A stretch of DNA of 48,197 nucleotides from an uncultured Clostridia bacterium. Its GTDB lineage: Bacteria; Bacillota; Clostridia; Christensenellales; UBA3700. The position numbers were made by a program, and so were the translations under genes. The notes under the pieces were generated by a model that searched no databases, was not told the DNA's origin, and worked only from the letters and a program-made list of their open reading frames with translations. Position 1 is the stretch's first letter; every line of letters starts with the position of its first letter. Positions 24,202 through 33,021 of this stretch are shown here, one piece after another. The stretch spans positions 1 to 48,197 of the forward strand of contig CALGRX010000014.1 in the NCBI GenBank assembly GCA_937880755.1, in the 5' to 3' direction.

Positions 24202-25095
24202 ATGCAACCATTTATTTTTACAGATTCTACTGCAGACATTCCTTCTATTAGAAAGTACGAAGATTTTGACGTGCTACAACTATCCTATTCTTTGGACGAC
24301 GACCAATACGACAATATTACCAAGTCGCTTAATCCAAAAGAATTTTACGACCGTATGCGTCAAGGTGCCAAGGCGGCTACCTCTATGGTCAACCAAGTAT
24401 ACGCTTTTGAGAAGATAGAAGAGGTTCTGAAGCAAGGTCGCGACGTCATTTATCTCGCCTTTTCTTCGGCACTTTCGGGTACTTACAACGTTGGTTGCCA
24501 AGTAGTCAAAGAGCTTCAAGCAAAATATCCCGACCGCAAAATTGCCGTCATCGACACCCTCAACGCTTCATTGGGCGAGGGCTTGTACGTAGATTACGTT
24601 GTAAACAAGAGAGACCAAGGAGCAAGCTTTGAAGAAGTCGTAGAATATGCCAATTCGATTACCGACCACGTTTGTTCCTACTTTACCGTAGACGACCTCA
24701 AGCACCTTGCAAGAATGGGCAGAGTATCCAAGACGGCAGCATTCATTGGCGAACTTATCCAAATCAAACCCGTTATGTACGTCAACCAACTCGGAGAACT
24801 TATCCCGATCGCCAAAGTAAGAACTCGCAAGCAAGTGCTCAAAGCGCTAGTTGACAAGATGGAAGAGAAGATGCTTCCTGCCGACGAGCAAAAAGTCGTA
24901 TATATCGGACACGGCGACAGCTACGACGACGCCAAGTACGTAGCCGACCTCATCACCGAGCGTTTCGGCATCACCGACATCGTCATAGACTTCATAGGTC
25001 CCGTCATCGGCTCACACACCAACGCGGGGGTTATTGCACTGTTCTTCTTAGGTAAGGATAAAATAGAAGAAAAGGACGCTCGCGTCTCCTCTTGA
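24202..25095 (+). CDS. DegV-family fatty-acid-binding protein
   Basis: 297 residues. The opening FIFTDSTADIP is the DegV signature. The lipid-binding residues are in AATSMVN (Thr-Ser), FSSALSGTYN (Ser-x-x-Leu-Ser-Gly-Thr-Tyr) and DTLNASLGEG. The second half has DDLKHLARMGRVSKTAAFIGELIQIKPV and ends in GPVIGSHTNAGVIALFF. DegV (FakB-like) proteins hold a fatty acid for phosphorylation by FakA; no fakA is seen here. The start at 24202 follows AAGGAG; an upstream in-frame ATG does not. It may share the galE transcript, as no clear terminator lies before it. Confidence 0.9.
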   Translation: MQPFIFTDSTADIPSIRKYEDFDVLQLSYSLDDDQYDNITKSLNPKEFYDRMRQGAKAATSMVNQVYAFEKIEEVLKQGRDVIYLAFSSALSGTYNVGCQVVKELQAKYPDRKIAVIDTLNASLGEGLYVDYVVNKRDQGASFEEVVEYANSITDHVCSYFTVDDLKHLARMGRVSKTAAFIGELIQIKPVMYVNQLGELIPIAKVRTRKQVLKALVDKMEEKMLPADEQKVVYIGHGDSYDDAKYVADLITERFGITDIVIDFIGPVIGSHTNAGVIALFFLGKDKIEEKDARVSS

Positions 25096-25200
25096 CGGCA
25101 TATCTGCGTCGCAATACTTTGTCGAGCGGAGATTTTTGCTCCCTCACGCCCTCCTCACTCTCCTTGTCTTGCTCGTATCTCAACCGTGAGCGAGTCGACT
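25095..25200. repeat. Divergent copy of the 120-bp inverted-repeat unit
   Basis: Similar in order and wording to the tandem units at 16671-16916: a GACGGCATATCTGCGTCG start, TGTCGAGCGGAGATTTTTGCT, CTCACGCCCTC and CTCGTATCTCAACCGT. It begins exactly at the degV stop codon, so it may have inserted at the gene's end. Confidence 0.5.
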
Positions 25201-25269
25201 TGCCGAGACGGAGGGATTGCGTATTGTATAATCCTATTGGAGTACGACCAAATATTACCCAAGCAAAAC

Positions 25270-25303
25270 AAAAGGCAACTGATTGCGTTGCCTTTTCCTT
25301 TTT
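25270..25303. terminator. Bidirectional terminator between degV and the DUF815 gene
   Basis: AAAAGGCAAC (25270-25279) pairs with GTTGCCTTTT (25287-25296), with a T-tract on both strands. Nearby, TCGACACGAATCGA (25314-25327) is a degenerate form of the palindrome found in other terminators. Confidence 0.85.
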
Positions 25304-25330
25304 AGTATTTTTCTCGACACGAATCGACTT

Positions 25331-26566
25331 TTACAGTAGAGAATTGATAAATTGTTGTGCCGACCTTCCGGATTTTCCGCCGCCTCTTATTTCCCATTGG
25401 CGAGCTTTTTGTTCCAAGGTTTTCTCGTCCATATCGACTCCTTGCTTTTTAGCCAATTCTTTGACTATCTCCAAAAACTCTTGCATGTTAGGACAGCCGT
25501 AGAATATCGACAAGCCAAAGCGTGACACGAGCGAGAGTTTTTCTTGCAAAGTATCGCTTCGGTGCACTTCGCCTTCCATTTTCATATCGTCTTTATCCGA
25601 CCACGTCTCTTTGATTAGGTGTCTACGATTGGAAGTTGCGTAGATAATCACGTTGTCGGGCTTAGTTTCAAGACCGCCCTCGATGATTGCTTTGAAGTAC
25701 TTGTATTCTATCTCAAACTCTTCAAAGGACAAGTCGTCCAGATATATTACAAACTTATAGTTGCGGTCTTTGACCTCGTTTATCACGTTGGATATCGACT
25801 TAAATTGGTGCTTATACACCTCGATAATTTTCAGTCCGTTTTTGCCAAACTCGTTGACGATAGCTTTGATAGTAGAGGATTTACCCGTACCGCCGTCGCC
25901 GTAGAGCAATACGTTATTGGCAGGGCGGTTTTGCAAAAATGCGATAGTGTTGTCCACCACTTGTTTCTTTTGCAGTTCGTATCCTATCAAGTCGCCAAGT
26001 TGTCGTCTATCGGCGTTGTCAATAGGCAAAATGCCCTTATTGTCGTCAATGCGGAAGAACGAGTGCAGACCCCATTCGCCCACGCCGTATTTTTGGTAGT
26101 AGTCGGCGGTCGCTCTTAGGAAGTCTATGCTATCGCTTGCTTTTTCCAATTTTTCTACCAAGTAAGATAGCGCCGAAAGGCAGTTTTTGCGATAGGGGTT
26201 GTCACAGTACGGTCTAAAGTCGCTCATCAAATCAAAGGTGTCCCTATCCACTTGCTCCAAACTTGACAAGTCGTAGTCAAAGATTGCTTTTAGAGTAGCC
26301 ATATCCTTCAAAGCGATTTTGGCGATAGAAGAACTTTCTTGCAGAGGTCGTCTTTCGCAAGCAAGGGAAAAAGCGTTCTCGCTCATAGCAATGGCGTATG
26401 CCACACGGTAGTGCCAGAGGTTGCCGTTGATACCCCAATTTCTTCCCCATTCGACTATCGCCCCTATCGTACTCACGCAGTCGCCGTCTTTATCCAAAGT
26501 CACCAAACGCCCCACGGTCGAGTCGCTTATATCGTACAAAAAAAGTTGTTTGATCAGTTTGTCCAT
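25331..26566 (-). CDS. DUF815 AAA-family ATPase
   Basis: A 411-residue protein. The C-terminal half is a AAA-type ATPase: Walker A GDGGTGKS (223-230), Walker B FVIYLDDLSF (about 268-277) and a sensor Asn in IIYATSNRRHL. This matches the DUF815 family found widely in Bacillota, whose cellular role is not well established. The N-terminal 190 residues are helical with no motif I know. The start follows GAGG, and the gene appears to be transcribed alone. The end is marked by a bidirectional terminator shared with degV. Confidence 0.88.
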   Translation of the reverse strand: MDKLIKQLFLYDISDSTVGRLVTLDKDGDCVSTIGAIVEWGRNWGINGNLWHYRVAYAIAMSENAFSLACERRPLQESSSIAKIALKDMATLKAIFDYDLSSLEQVDRDTFDLMSDFRPYCDNPYRKNCLSALSYLVEKLEKASDSIDFLRATADYYQKYGVGEWGLHSFFRIDDNKGILPIDNADRRQLGDLIGYELQKKQVVDNTIAFLQNRPANNVLLYGDGGTGKSSTIKAIVNEFGKNGLKIIEVYKHQFKSISNVINEVKDRNYKFVIYLDDLSFEEFEIEYKYFKAIIEGGLETKPDNVIIYATSNRRHLIKETWSDKDDMKMEGEVHRSDTLQEKLSLVSRFGLSIFYGCPNMQEFLEIVKELAKKQGVDMDEKTLEQKARQWEIRGGGKSGRSAQQFINSLL

Positions 26567-26701
26567 ATTTAGCCTCGATATTGCCTATATAATCTATTCT
26601 ATCCGACGTTGCGCCACCACCAAGCAAGTGTGGGTGCTTATACGCTTATATATAATTATAGCACGATTGTCGGTATTGTCTACCAAAACGTGAGGGCATT
26701 A

Positions 26702-27274
26702 TTACCAAGCAATCACGCCAAGGTGTTCGAGCAAAATTTTGACGCCCATAAGTATCAACACGACGCCTCCCGCGATGCTTGCGGGCTTTTTCCATTTGCT
26801 ACCAAACTTATTGCCAATCATCACGCCAATCAAGCACAACACGAAGGTAATTACGCCAATCAGCGACACGCTGAGGGCTAGCGACACTTGCAAAAATGCA
26901 AAAGTAACGCCCACGGCAAGAGCGTCTATCGAAGTTGCCACGGCAAGGACGGTCAACTCTTTGAAGTCTAGCTTATATTCGTCGTTTTTGTCGTCGTCTT
27001 TGTCCTTTATGGCGTCCACCAACGCTTTGACGCCTAGCAGTAGCAACAGCCCGAAAGCTATCCAATGGTCAAAGGTTGTAATATACTTTTCAAAAGCCGA
27101 GCCAAGTAGCCACCCGATTAGTGGCATCACGGCTTGGAAAACGCCGAAGAACAGAGCGATAATCAAGGCGTGCTTGTAGTTGATTTTAGGCATACTTAGT
27201 CCTTTGCACGTAGACACGGCGAAGGCGTCCATTGCCAGCGACACTCCCACTAGGACGATTTCTATTATAGACAT
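26702..27274 (-). CDS. mntP: Manganese efflux pump MntP
   Basis: A 190-residue membrane protein with six hydrophobic helices and the internal repeat of the family: VSLAMDAFAVSTCKGL in the first half and ATSIDALAVGVTFAF in the second, each with the functional Asp. A charged loop, KDKDDDKNDEYK, joins the halves. It exports Mn(II). The start at 27274 follows TGGAGGTG. It lies directly behind a yybP-ykoY-type riboswitch, the usual sensor for this gene. Confidence 0.95.
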   Translation of the reverse strand: MSIIEIVLVGVSLAMDAFAVSTCKGLSMPKINYKHALIIALFFGVFQAVMPLIGWLLGSAFEKYITTFDHWIAFGLLLLLGVKALVDAIKDKDDDKNDEYKLDFKELTVLAVATSIDALAVGVTFAFLQVSLALSVSLIGVITFVLCLIGVMIGNKFGSKWKKPASIAGGVVLILMGVKILLEHLGVIAW

Positions 27275-27280
27275 ATCCAC

Positions 27281-27316
27281 CTCCAAAAAAATATCAGGTT
27301 GTCTGCAAACCTGATA
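27281..27316 (-). terminator. Riboswitch-controlled terminator of mntP
   Basis: On the minus strand TATCAGGTT pairs with AACCTGATA (27292-27300 and 27308-27316), followed by a run of T and, at once, the Shine-Dalgarno site. The loop GTCTGCA and flanking AA (27301-27309) can instead pair with TTTGCAGAC-complement bases at 27327-27335, forming an antiterminator that destroys this hairpin. Confidence 0.85.
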
Positions 27317-27427
27317 CTACGACGCATTTGCAGACTAATCCACAAATGAGTCTCATTATTTAATGCAAGCCAGACCGCAAGGTCAGTGTGTTGACTTGCA
27401 ACGCAATAGCGTCAACTACTCCCTCAT
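27317..27427 (-). promoter_or_regulatory. yybP-ykoY manganese riboswitch
   Basis: The minus-strand leader of mntP opens with GAGGGAGTAG, then has a stem built on GTTGACGC...GCAAGTCAAC, a helix TGACC-TTGC-GGTCT and the box ATGAGACTCAT. These match the two conserved loops of the yybP-ykoY family, which binds Mn(II). The expression platform is a clear terminator/antiterminator pair, so Mn would be expected to permit transcription of the efflux gene. Confidence 0.85.
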
Positions 27428-27434
27428 TTATTAC

Positions 27435-27463
27435 ATTATATCATTTGATATTATATAGGTCAA
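27435..27463 (-). promoter_or_regulatory. Promoter of mntP
   Basis: On the minus strand TTGACC (27458-27463), 17 bp, TATAAT (27435-27440), starting transcription right at the riboswitch. Confidence 0.85.
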
Positions 27464-27465
27464 GC

Positions 27466-27777
27466 CTACTTAACTTTTTTGTTGGCGTATACGTAGGTAA
27501 TCAACAAAGACGCAAATGCGCCTACGAGAGCTAAGCACAACACGACGATCGAGGATATCTTGCCAAGCCATAGCGATATGAGTCCGCACACCCACATCAG
27601 CAGTCCCGCAACTAATTGCGCTATCCCCATAATTTTGGCATATCTCACGAGGTCGGCGTCTTTTGGCATAAAGGGCAGTCGTCTTACGATAGACGCGTCT
27701 TTTCTAAAGAACAACGTATATCCGCTTATGACGAAAGGGAAGCCCAATATCATGACTAGTATTTTGAATATTATCAT
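27466..27777 (-). CDS. Small membrane protein of unknown function
   Basis: 103 residues with three likely membrane segments: about 3-22, 49-72 and 76-97. Between the first two is the charged loop FRKDASIVRRLPFMPKDADL. The pattern resembles small DUF3784-like membrane proteins, but I cannot confirm a family. Its start overlaps the transporter stop by four bases (ATGA), so it is translationally coupled and may assist the transporter, or merely share its transcript. Confidence 0.65.
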   Translation of the reverse strand: MIIFKILVMILGFPFVISGYTLFFRKDASIVRRLPFMPKDADLVRYAKIMGIAQLVAGLLMWVCGLISLWLGKISSIVVLCLALVGAFASLLITYVYANKKVK

Positions 27778-29372
27778 TGCTCCTCTCCGCTTGGCGCTTC
27801 AGCGATATCGCAAGCTGCTTCGGTTATGACTTGCGTTGTTTCTTCTTTGGTGTGCAAAGCTTGATTTTGCTCACCTGTATCGACTTTTTCGGCATTTTCC
27901 AATCTTCTTTGGTCTATTTCCGCTTTGATTTTGTCGTATCTTTCGCCGTACAAAGTATACTTCTTTTTGTACACGATATAGCCGATAATGCATAGAGGCA
28001 CAGGGACGAGGAACATAAAGACTCTTAGTATTGTCAGCGCACCGCCCGTAATCAAATCGGTTGCGTTGAGTATGTTGCCCGCGTCATCGGCAAAGAACTG
28101 TGTCCATTTGCCCGTTGCTTCGTCTAGGCTTTCCACAACGTTAGGCAGTTTAGCCACCTTGATACCCACACCCAATATGAGCATAGCGATAGCTCCTGCG
28201 AACTTAGTCAGCAAGGTCTGCACGCTAAATATAACGCTATCTCCGCGCTTTCCCGTTCTCCATTCGCCGTAGTCCACCACGTCGGCAATCATCACGGTAG
28301 AACCGATTTGATTTAGTCCGTTGGCTGTCATCAAGAATGCACCGCATAGAGCAACCACAATGGTATTGAGAAGATAGTTGCCGGGTTTGAGTACGAAGAA
28401 GATAAAGAACATTGCCACCATACCGATTATTGCCATGAAGTAATTAGCTCCATACAGTTTTTCTCTCGGCAATTTTTTGGTGATAAGATTGTAGAAGAAC
28501 ATTGCAATACCTTGACCCGTGCAAGCCACGGCAGTAAACACGGTGTAACTATAACTACTGCTAAAGTAGTTAGCACCGTTAGGGTAGCAATACACGAATA
28601 GGTATAGCATTTGGAATAGCGAGATTGTCGTTGCCGACACGAAGAAGACGTAAGATATGGCGTAAGCCACGAGTTGGTCGTTGGTCCTAAACATATTAAA
28701 TATTTCGCTAAGCCCTACTTTTTCGTTAGGGAGTTCGTATTTTTCTTTGTTGCACAGTATGGTCACACTCATAAAGCAGGCCATCATTAGTCCCGTGGCA
28801 AGTCCGAGAATGAGATAAGCTTTTCCCCAGCCGTATTTTGGAATGAAGTTGGCGAGAATGACCGACGTACCGATAGAGGAGATGACGAAACCGCCGAAGC
28901 CGCCGATAAGCTTGGCAAGAGAACTAATCTTATTGCGGTCTTCGGTGTCGTTGGCAATGGTAGGTATCATGCTCCAGAAAGGAACGTCAACGAGCGTAAA
29001 GGTCATACCCCAGATTATGTACATTGCGATATAATAGAAATATCTTAGTCCGACGCTCGTAGTTGACGACAGCGGGGTAAACATCAAAATGACCGACACG
29101 GCGTTGAGCAGAGCGCCTATAGCCATCCACGGTCTAAATCTTCCCCACTTACCCTTTTTGGTATTGTTGACCAAGGTGGCAAGGATAGGGTCGTTGATAG
29201 TGTCCCACGCTTTAGCCAGCACGAACGCGATTGTCAACACTAGGGCGTCGAGTCCCATATATATATTGAGGTAAGCCAAAAAGAATACGTTGATACAGTT
29301 ATTGGAAATCTCTCTACCGAGCGAACCGATAGAGTAAGTAACGTTTTCCAAAGGTCTGAGCCTATTTTCCAT
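27774..29372 (-). CDS. GPH-family sugar:cation symporter (MelB-like)
   Basis: A 532-residue major-facilitator protein of the glycoside-pentoside-hexuronide type, with twelve likely helices. The first helix contains YSIGSLGREISNNCINVFF. The family signature is AKAWDTINDPILATLVNNTKKGKWGRFRPWM (about 53-83, here in pieces: DTINDP, then GRFRPW). The C-terminal 60 residues are a charged cytoplasmic tail. It probably imports a glycoside with Na+ or H+. It is divergent from a cytoplasmic alpha-L-fucosidase, so a fucosylated saccharide is a reasonable substrate (inference). The start follows AGAGGAA. Confidence 0.88.
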   Translation of the reverse strand: MENRLRPLENVTYSIGSLGREISNNCINVFFLAYLNIYMGLDALVLTIAFVLAKAWDTINDPILATLVNNTKKGKWGRFRPWMAIGALLNAVSVILMFTPLSSTTSVGLRYFYYIAMYIIWGMTFTLVDVPFWSMIPTIANDTEDRNKISSLAKLIGGFGGFVISSIGTSVILANFIPKYGWGKAYLILGLATGLMMACFMSVTILCNKEKYELPNEKVGLSEIFNMFRTNDQLVAYAISYVFFVSATTISLFQMLYLFVYCYPNGANYFSSSYSYTVFTAVACTGQGIAMFFYNLITKKLPREKLYGANYFMAIIGMVAMFFIFFVLKPGNYLLNTIVVALCGAFLMTANGLNQIGSTVMIADVVDYGEWRTGKRGDSVIFSVQTLLTKFAGAIAMLILGVGIKVAKLPNVVESLDEATGKWTQFFADDAGNILNATDLITGGALTILRVFMFLVPVPLCIIGYIVYKKKYTLYGERYDKIKAEIDQRRLENAEKVDTGEQNQALHTKEETTQVITEAACDIAEAPSGEEQ

Positions 29373-29386
29373 AAAATTCCTCTATG

Positions 29387-29415
29387 AATATAATAGTAAT
29401 TTTATTATTACACAA
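29387..29415 (-). promoter_or_regulatory. Promoter of the GPH transporter operon
   Basis: On the minus strand TTGTGT (29410-29415), 17 bp, TATATT (29387-29392). Confidence 0.5.
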
Positions 29416-29465
29416 AATCCCACCAAAATCAATAGAGCGGGACAAAAACTTATCTCAAACGTCAA

Positions 29466-29502
29466 AAAATCCCCACGCTTAGCGAGAGGGGGAATTTTTT
29501 AT
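29466..29502. terminator. Orphan bidirectional terminator-like hairpin
   Basis: AAAAAATCCCC and GGGGGAATTTTTT flank a short loop. No gene ends here, since both neighbours start on either side, so it may be the trace of a lost gene or part of the repeat next to it. Confidence 0.5.
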
Positions 29503-29519
29503 CAAAGACTCAATTTATT

Positions 29520-29800
29520 TTGTACATCATTGTGGTGGAGTAACCTTGTAATATCATTGCGAGTGTAACTTAGTGAAGCGTGGCAATCTAACCGTCAAAA
29601 AAGTCTCCTTTGTGTAAAGGGAGGTGGCTTGCCGAACGGCAAGACGGAGGGACTGTAATTGCAATGCCATTGAGCAGTGCGAATTTTGTGATAGCAAAAG
29701 CAAGGCATTTTTGTCATAGCGAGGCAATCTAATCCTTTTACAAGGCCCTTTGTGTAAAGGTGGCTCAAGACGGAAGTCGGGTGGGGGATTGTCCTATTCC
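29520..29800. repeat. Dispersed intergenic repeat, two units
   Basis: Two units of the CCTTTGTGTAAAGG family: one near 29605-29655 with AAGACGGAGGGACT, one near 29745-29795 with CGGGTGGGGGATTGTCCTA, each preceded by a CATTGCGA or CATAGCGA ... GGCAATCTAA box. This fills the gene-free stretch between the transporter and the fucosidase; no coding frame with a ribosome site is seen. Confidence 0.65.
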
Positions 29801-29815
29801 CTTTCCAAGTCGATA

Positions 29816-29844
29816 TTGACAAATTTTTTTGCATTAATTATAAT
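29816..29844 (+). promoter_or_regulatory. Promoter of the fucosidase gene
   Basis: TTGACA (29816-29821), 17 bp, TATAAT (29839-29844): a consensus sigma-A promoter at the end of the repeat block. Confidence 0.88.
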
Positions 29845-29880
29845 GAAATCAAAGTTACCGACCAACAAAGCAGGTGGATT

Positions 29881-31266
29881 ATGACAGATCAAGAGAAATT
29901 ACAATTTTACACTTCTATAGTGCCTAGGCCCAACCAACTCATCGTACAAGATATGAAGTTTTACGCTTTCGTGCACTATACCGTCAACACCTTCACAGAC
30001 AAAGAGTGGGGTGACGGCACCGAGAGCGAGCAAGTATTCAATCCTACGGCTCAAGACACCGACCAATGGTGCAAGGCTATAGCGGGCGCGGGTATGAAAG
30101 GGCTGATACTCACTTGCAAGCACCACGACGGCTTTTGTTTGTGGCGCACCAAGACTACCGACCACTGCATATCCAACAGTCCCTACAAGGACGGCAAGGG
30201 CGACGTAGTGGCGGAAGTTGCCGAGAGTTGTCGCAAATACGGCCTCAAGTTTGGCGTCTATCTCTCGCCATGGGATAGGAATAGCAAGTACTATTCCACC
30301 GACGTTTACAACGATTTTTACGTAGAGCAACTCACGGAACTCCTCACTAATTACGGCGATATATTTATGCTATGGCTAGACGGCGCATGCGCCAGCGATG
30401 CCGACGGCAAACCTAAGCAAATCTACGACTTCGAGCGTATCTACGCCACGGCGTACAAGTTGCAACCCAATATTTGTATATCCGTCACGGGGCCCGATAT
30501 CAGGTGGGTAGGCAACGAGTCGGGCAAATGTCGCAAGAGCGAGTGGAACGTCGTGCCTTATATCGACCACAACCAAAATCAAGACACGTCCGACCAACAG
30601 ACCGATGCCGATTACAAAAAGTTTCAGAAAAAAGCCGTCAGCGCAATGCAAGCCGACCTCGGTAGCAGAGCTGCTCTCGAGGGTTACGATAGACTTATGT
30701 GGTACCCTGCCGAGGTGGACGTATCTATCCGCAAGGGTTGGTTTTGGCATAAGAAAGAAGATAGGTTTGGAGTCAAGTCGTTGCGTAGACTTATGACGAT
30801 ATATTACAATTCCGTTGGAGCCAACGGTTTGTTCTTGCTCAACATTCCACCGACAAGCGAGGGCAAACTCGCGGACAAAGACGTCAAGCGACTTGCAGAA
30901 ATGGGCTATTGGATAGATAGGGAAAAGTCGCTCATGCTTCCGCCTTCTTCCGTCCAAACCACCGAGATTGTCAAGACGGATAGAGGCTACGAATTCGACG
31001 TAACCTTCCCGTGCGAAACCGTGGACAGAATAAGAATGGAAGAAGACCTCTCATTTAGCCAAAGGATAGAGAAATTCACAATCTACGCCGTCAACGGCAA
31101 TGGCAAAGAGAAAAAGCTTTACCGAGGTACGGTAGTAGGCTTCGGTAGGATAGCCATTTTCCGCCCAACCAAATGCGACCGCTTGCGCGTCGTGGTCAAC
31201 GAGTGCCGTCTAGAGCCACATATTAAGTTAGTAGAAACGTATAAAAGTGGTAGTTACAGGATATAG
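29881..31266 (+). CDS. Alpha-L-fucosidase, GH29 family, cytoplasmic
   Basis: A 461-residue glycoside hydrolase. The barrel (1-330) shows the GH29 order: FYAFVHYTVNTFTDKEWGDG, GLILTCKHHDGFCLW (two substrate-binding His), KFGVYLSPWDR and IFMLWLDGA with probable nucleophile Asp167. A C-terminal beta-sandwich (about 345-461) follows. No signal peptide is present, so it acts inside on imported short fucosides, consistent with the divergent GPH transporter. The acid/base residue is not assignable by eye in this variable family. The start follows a weak site (CAGGTGG). Confidence 0.9.
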   Translation: MTDQEKLQFYTSIVPRPNQLIVQDMKFYAFVHYTVNTFTDKEWGDGTESEQVFNPTAQDTDQWCKAIAGAGMKGLILTCKHHDGFCLWRTKTTDHCISNSPYKDGKGDVVAEVAESCRKYGLKFGVYLSPWDRNSKYYSTDVYNDFYVEQLTELLTNYGDIFMLWLDGACASDADGKPKQIYDFERIYATAYKLQPNICISVTGPDIRWVGNESGKCRKSEWNVVPYIDHNQNQDTSDQQTDADYKKFQKKAVSAMQADLGSRAALEGYDRLMWYPAEVDVSIRKGWFWHKKEDRFGVKSLRRLMTIYYNSVGANGLFLLNIPPTSEGKLADKDVKRLAEMGYWIDREKSLMLPPSSVQTTEIVKTDRGYEFDVTFPCETVDRIRMEEDLSFSQRIEKFTIYAVNGNGKEKKLYRGTVVGFGRIAIFRPTKCDRLRVVVNECRLEPHIKLVETYKSGSYRI

Positions 31267-31294
31267 AGTTAAATAGCCGTTTAGTCGCGACAAA

Positions 31295-31420
31295 TAGGTC
31301 CCTTTGTGCAAAGGGGGCTGTCCGCTTTGCGGACTCGGGGGATTGTCCTATTGTCATTGCGCTGTGTACATTTTGCGTAAGCAAAACCGTTAGGCGCGGC
31401 AATCTCCTACAACAAGTTGC
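31295..31420. repeat. Dispersed intergenic repeat
   Basis: Contains TCCCTTTGTGCAAAGGGGG, CCGCTTTGCGGACTCGGGGG, ATTGTCCTATTGTCATTGCG and GGCGCGGCAATCTCC. Same family as at 16917, 29520 and 47940. Confidence 0.65.
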
Positions 31421-31437
31421 AATCTCAACCACATAAA

Positions 31438-31470
31438 GCAAAAAACTCGATATGTATCGAGTTTTTTGCT
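31438..31470 (-). terminator. Terminator of the DUF1846 gene with TCGATATGTATCGA core
   Basis: AAAAAACTCGATA and TATCGAGTTTTTT form a long perfect stem; the palindrome core is at 31447-31460. On the minus strand it follows the DUF1846 gene by about 30 bases. Confidence 0.85.
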
Positions 31471-31498
31471 ATTTTTAGTTATTTTTCCAATCAATAAT

Positions 31499-32989
31499 TT
31501 AATATTTTGCCGTAGTCTTTTTGGTGTTGTACACAGGGTCGCTCGTCACGTTGAGACCAAACTTTCTAAAGGTCTTTTCGTCCACGGGAGAGAGTATCGT
31601 AGTGGAGTGCACTTCGCAACCAAACAACTTCTTGATTTGTTTGATAGCCTTTTTGGACACGTCGCTGGTTGCGGCGGATATGGATAGGGCAATCAACACT
31701 TCGTCGGTATGTAGTCTCGGGTTGTCCTCGCCCAGCACTTCTCTTTTTAGTTTGAGTATCGGCTCTATGGCTATTGGTGAGATTAGGTTGATATCATCGT
31801 CGATATGTGCCAACTCTTTGAGCACGTTGAGTAGCATTGAAGCGGCACTTGACATGAGGTCGGAGTATTTGCCCGTCATGACTTTGCCGTCCGCGAGTTC
31901 TATTGCGCATATCGGCGTTTGCTTTTCTCGGCTTATTTCTTCGGCAACTACCGCCACGCGCCTATCCTTGGTAGTGATGCCGAGTTTGTCCATCAACAAT
32001 TTGATTTTTTGTACTTCTTCGTCCGAGCCGTTGCCTTGGCGCTCTGCCACCATAGCCTTGTAATATCTTCTGATGACCTCTTGCTTAGATGCCTCGCTAC
32101 ACGCCTCGTCGTCGCATATGGCGTAGCCCGCCATGTTTACGCCCATATCGGTAGGCGACTTATAAGGCGATTCTCCCATAAGGTTTTCAAACAAAGTGTT
32201 GAGCACGGGGAATATGTCTATATCTCTATTGTAGTTGACGGCGATTTGGTTGTACGCACTGAGGTGCCAAGGGTCAATCATATTGTTGTCCTTGAGGTCG
32301 GCGGTAGCCGCTTCATAGGCAATATTGACGGGGTGGTTGAGAGGCAAGTTCCATATAGGGAAGGTCTCGTACTTGGCGTATCCCGCTTTGACGCCTCTCT
32401 TGTAGTCGTGGTAGAGTTGCGATAGGCAAGTTGCCATTTTTCCGCTTCCGGGGCCGGGGGCGGTAATCACCACCAACTGACGAGTAGTTTCTATGTATTC
32501 GTTTTTACCAAAGCCCTCGTCGCTGACGATGAGCGGAATATTGTTAGGGTAGCCTTTGATATAGTAATGGCGATAGACTTTGATGCCCAACTTTTCCACT
32601 TTTTGTTGGAAGGTGCGGGCAGAGGTGTTGTTTTCGTCATATTGTGTCAGCACTATCGAGCCTACGAACAAGCCCTTGCTACGGAATATATCGATAAGTC
32701 TAAGCACGTCGGCATCGTAGGTTATGCCTAGGTCTGCGCGCAGTTTATTTTTGGATATGTCCAGCGCGTTGATGACGATGACTATCTCCGCCTTGTCCTT
32801 GAGCGTTTGCAACATTACGAGCTTATTGTCGGGAGCAAAGCCGGGTAGCACTCTCGAAGCGTGGAAGTCGTCGAATAGTTTTCCGCCGAACTCCAGATAC
32901 AACTTGCCACCGAACATATCGATTCTTTCGCTAATCTTTTGCGACTGCATTTGCAAATACTTTTTGCTGTCAAAACCTATCTTATGCAT
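31499..32989 (-). CDS. DUF1846 family protein
   Basis: A 496-residue protein matching the DUF1846 family: N-terminal KIGFDSKKYLQMQSQKISER, then FDDFHASRVLPGFAPD, VVITAPGPGSGKMATCLSQL (about 191-210, a P-loop-like turn), FPIWNLPLNHPVNIAYEAAT and MGVNMAGYAI. The family is common in Bacillota and its biochemical role is not established. The P-loop-like GPGSGK suggests nucleotide or phosphate binding. The start follows AGAGG. It has its own promoter and terminator. Confidence 0.9.
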   Translation of the reverse strand: MHKIGFDSKKYLQMQSQKISERIDMFGGKLYLEFGGKLFDDFHASRVLPGFAPDNKLVMLQTLKDKAEIVIVINALDISKNKLRADLGITYDADVLRLIDIFRSKGLFVGSIVLTQYDENNTSARTFQQKVEKLGIKVYRHYYIKGYPNNIPLIVSDEGFGKNEYIETTRQLVVITAPGPGSGKMATCLSQLYHDYKRGVKAGYAKYETFPIWNLPLNHPVNIAYEAATADLKDNNMIDPWHLSAYNQIAVNYNRDIDIFPVLNTLFENLMGESPYKSPTDMGVNMAGYAICDDEACSEASKQEVIRRYYKAMVAERQGNGSDEEVQKIKLLMDKLGITTKDRRVAVVAEEISREKQTPICAIELADGKVMTGKYSDLMSSAASMLLNVLKELAHIDDDINLISPIAIEPILKLKREVLGEDNPRLHTDEVLIALSISAATSDVSKKAIKQIKKLFGCEVHSTTILSPVDEKTFRKFGLNVTSDPVYNTKKTTAKY

Positions 32990-33021
32990 ATGTTCCTCTT
33001 TGGATAATTACTCAATTTCAT

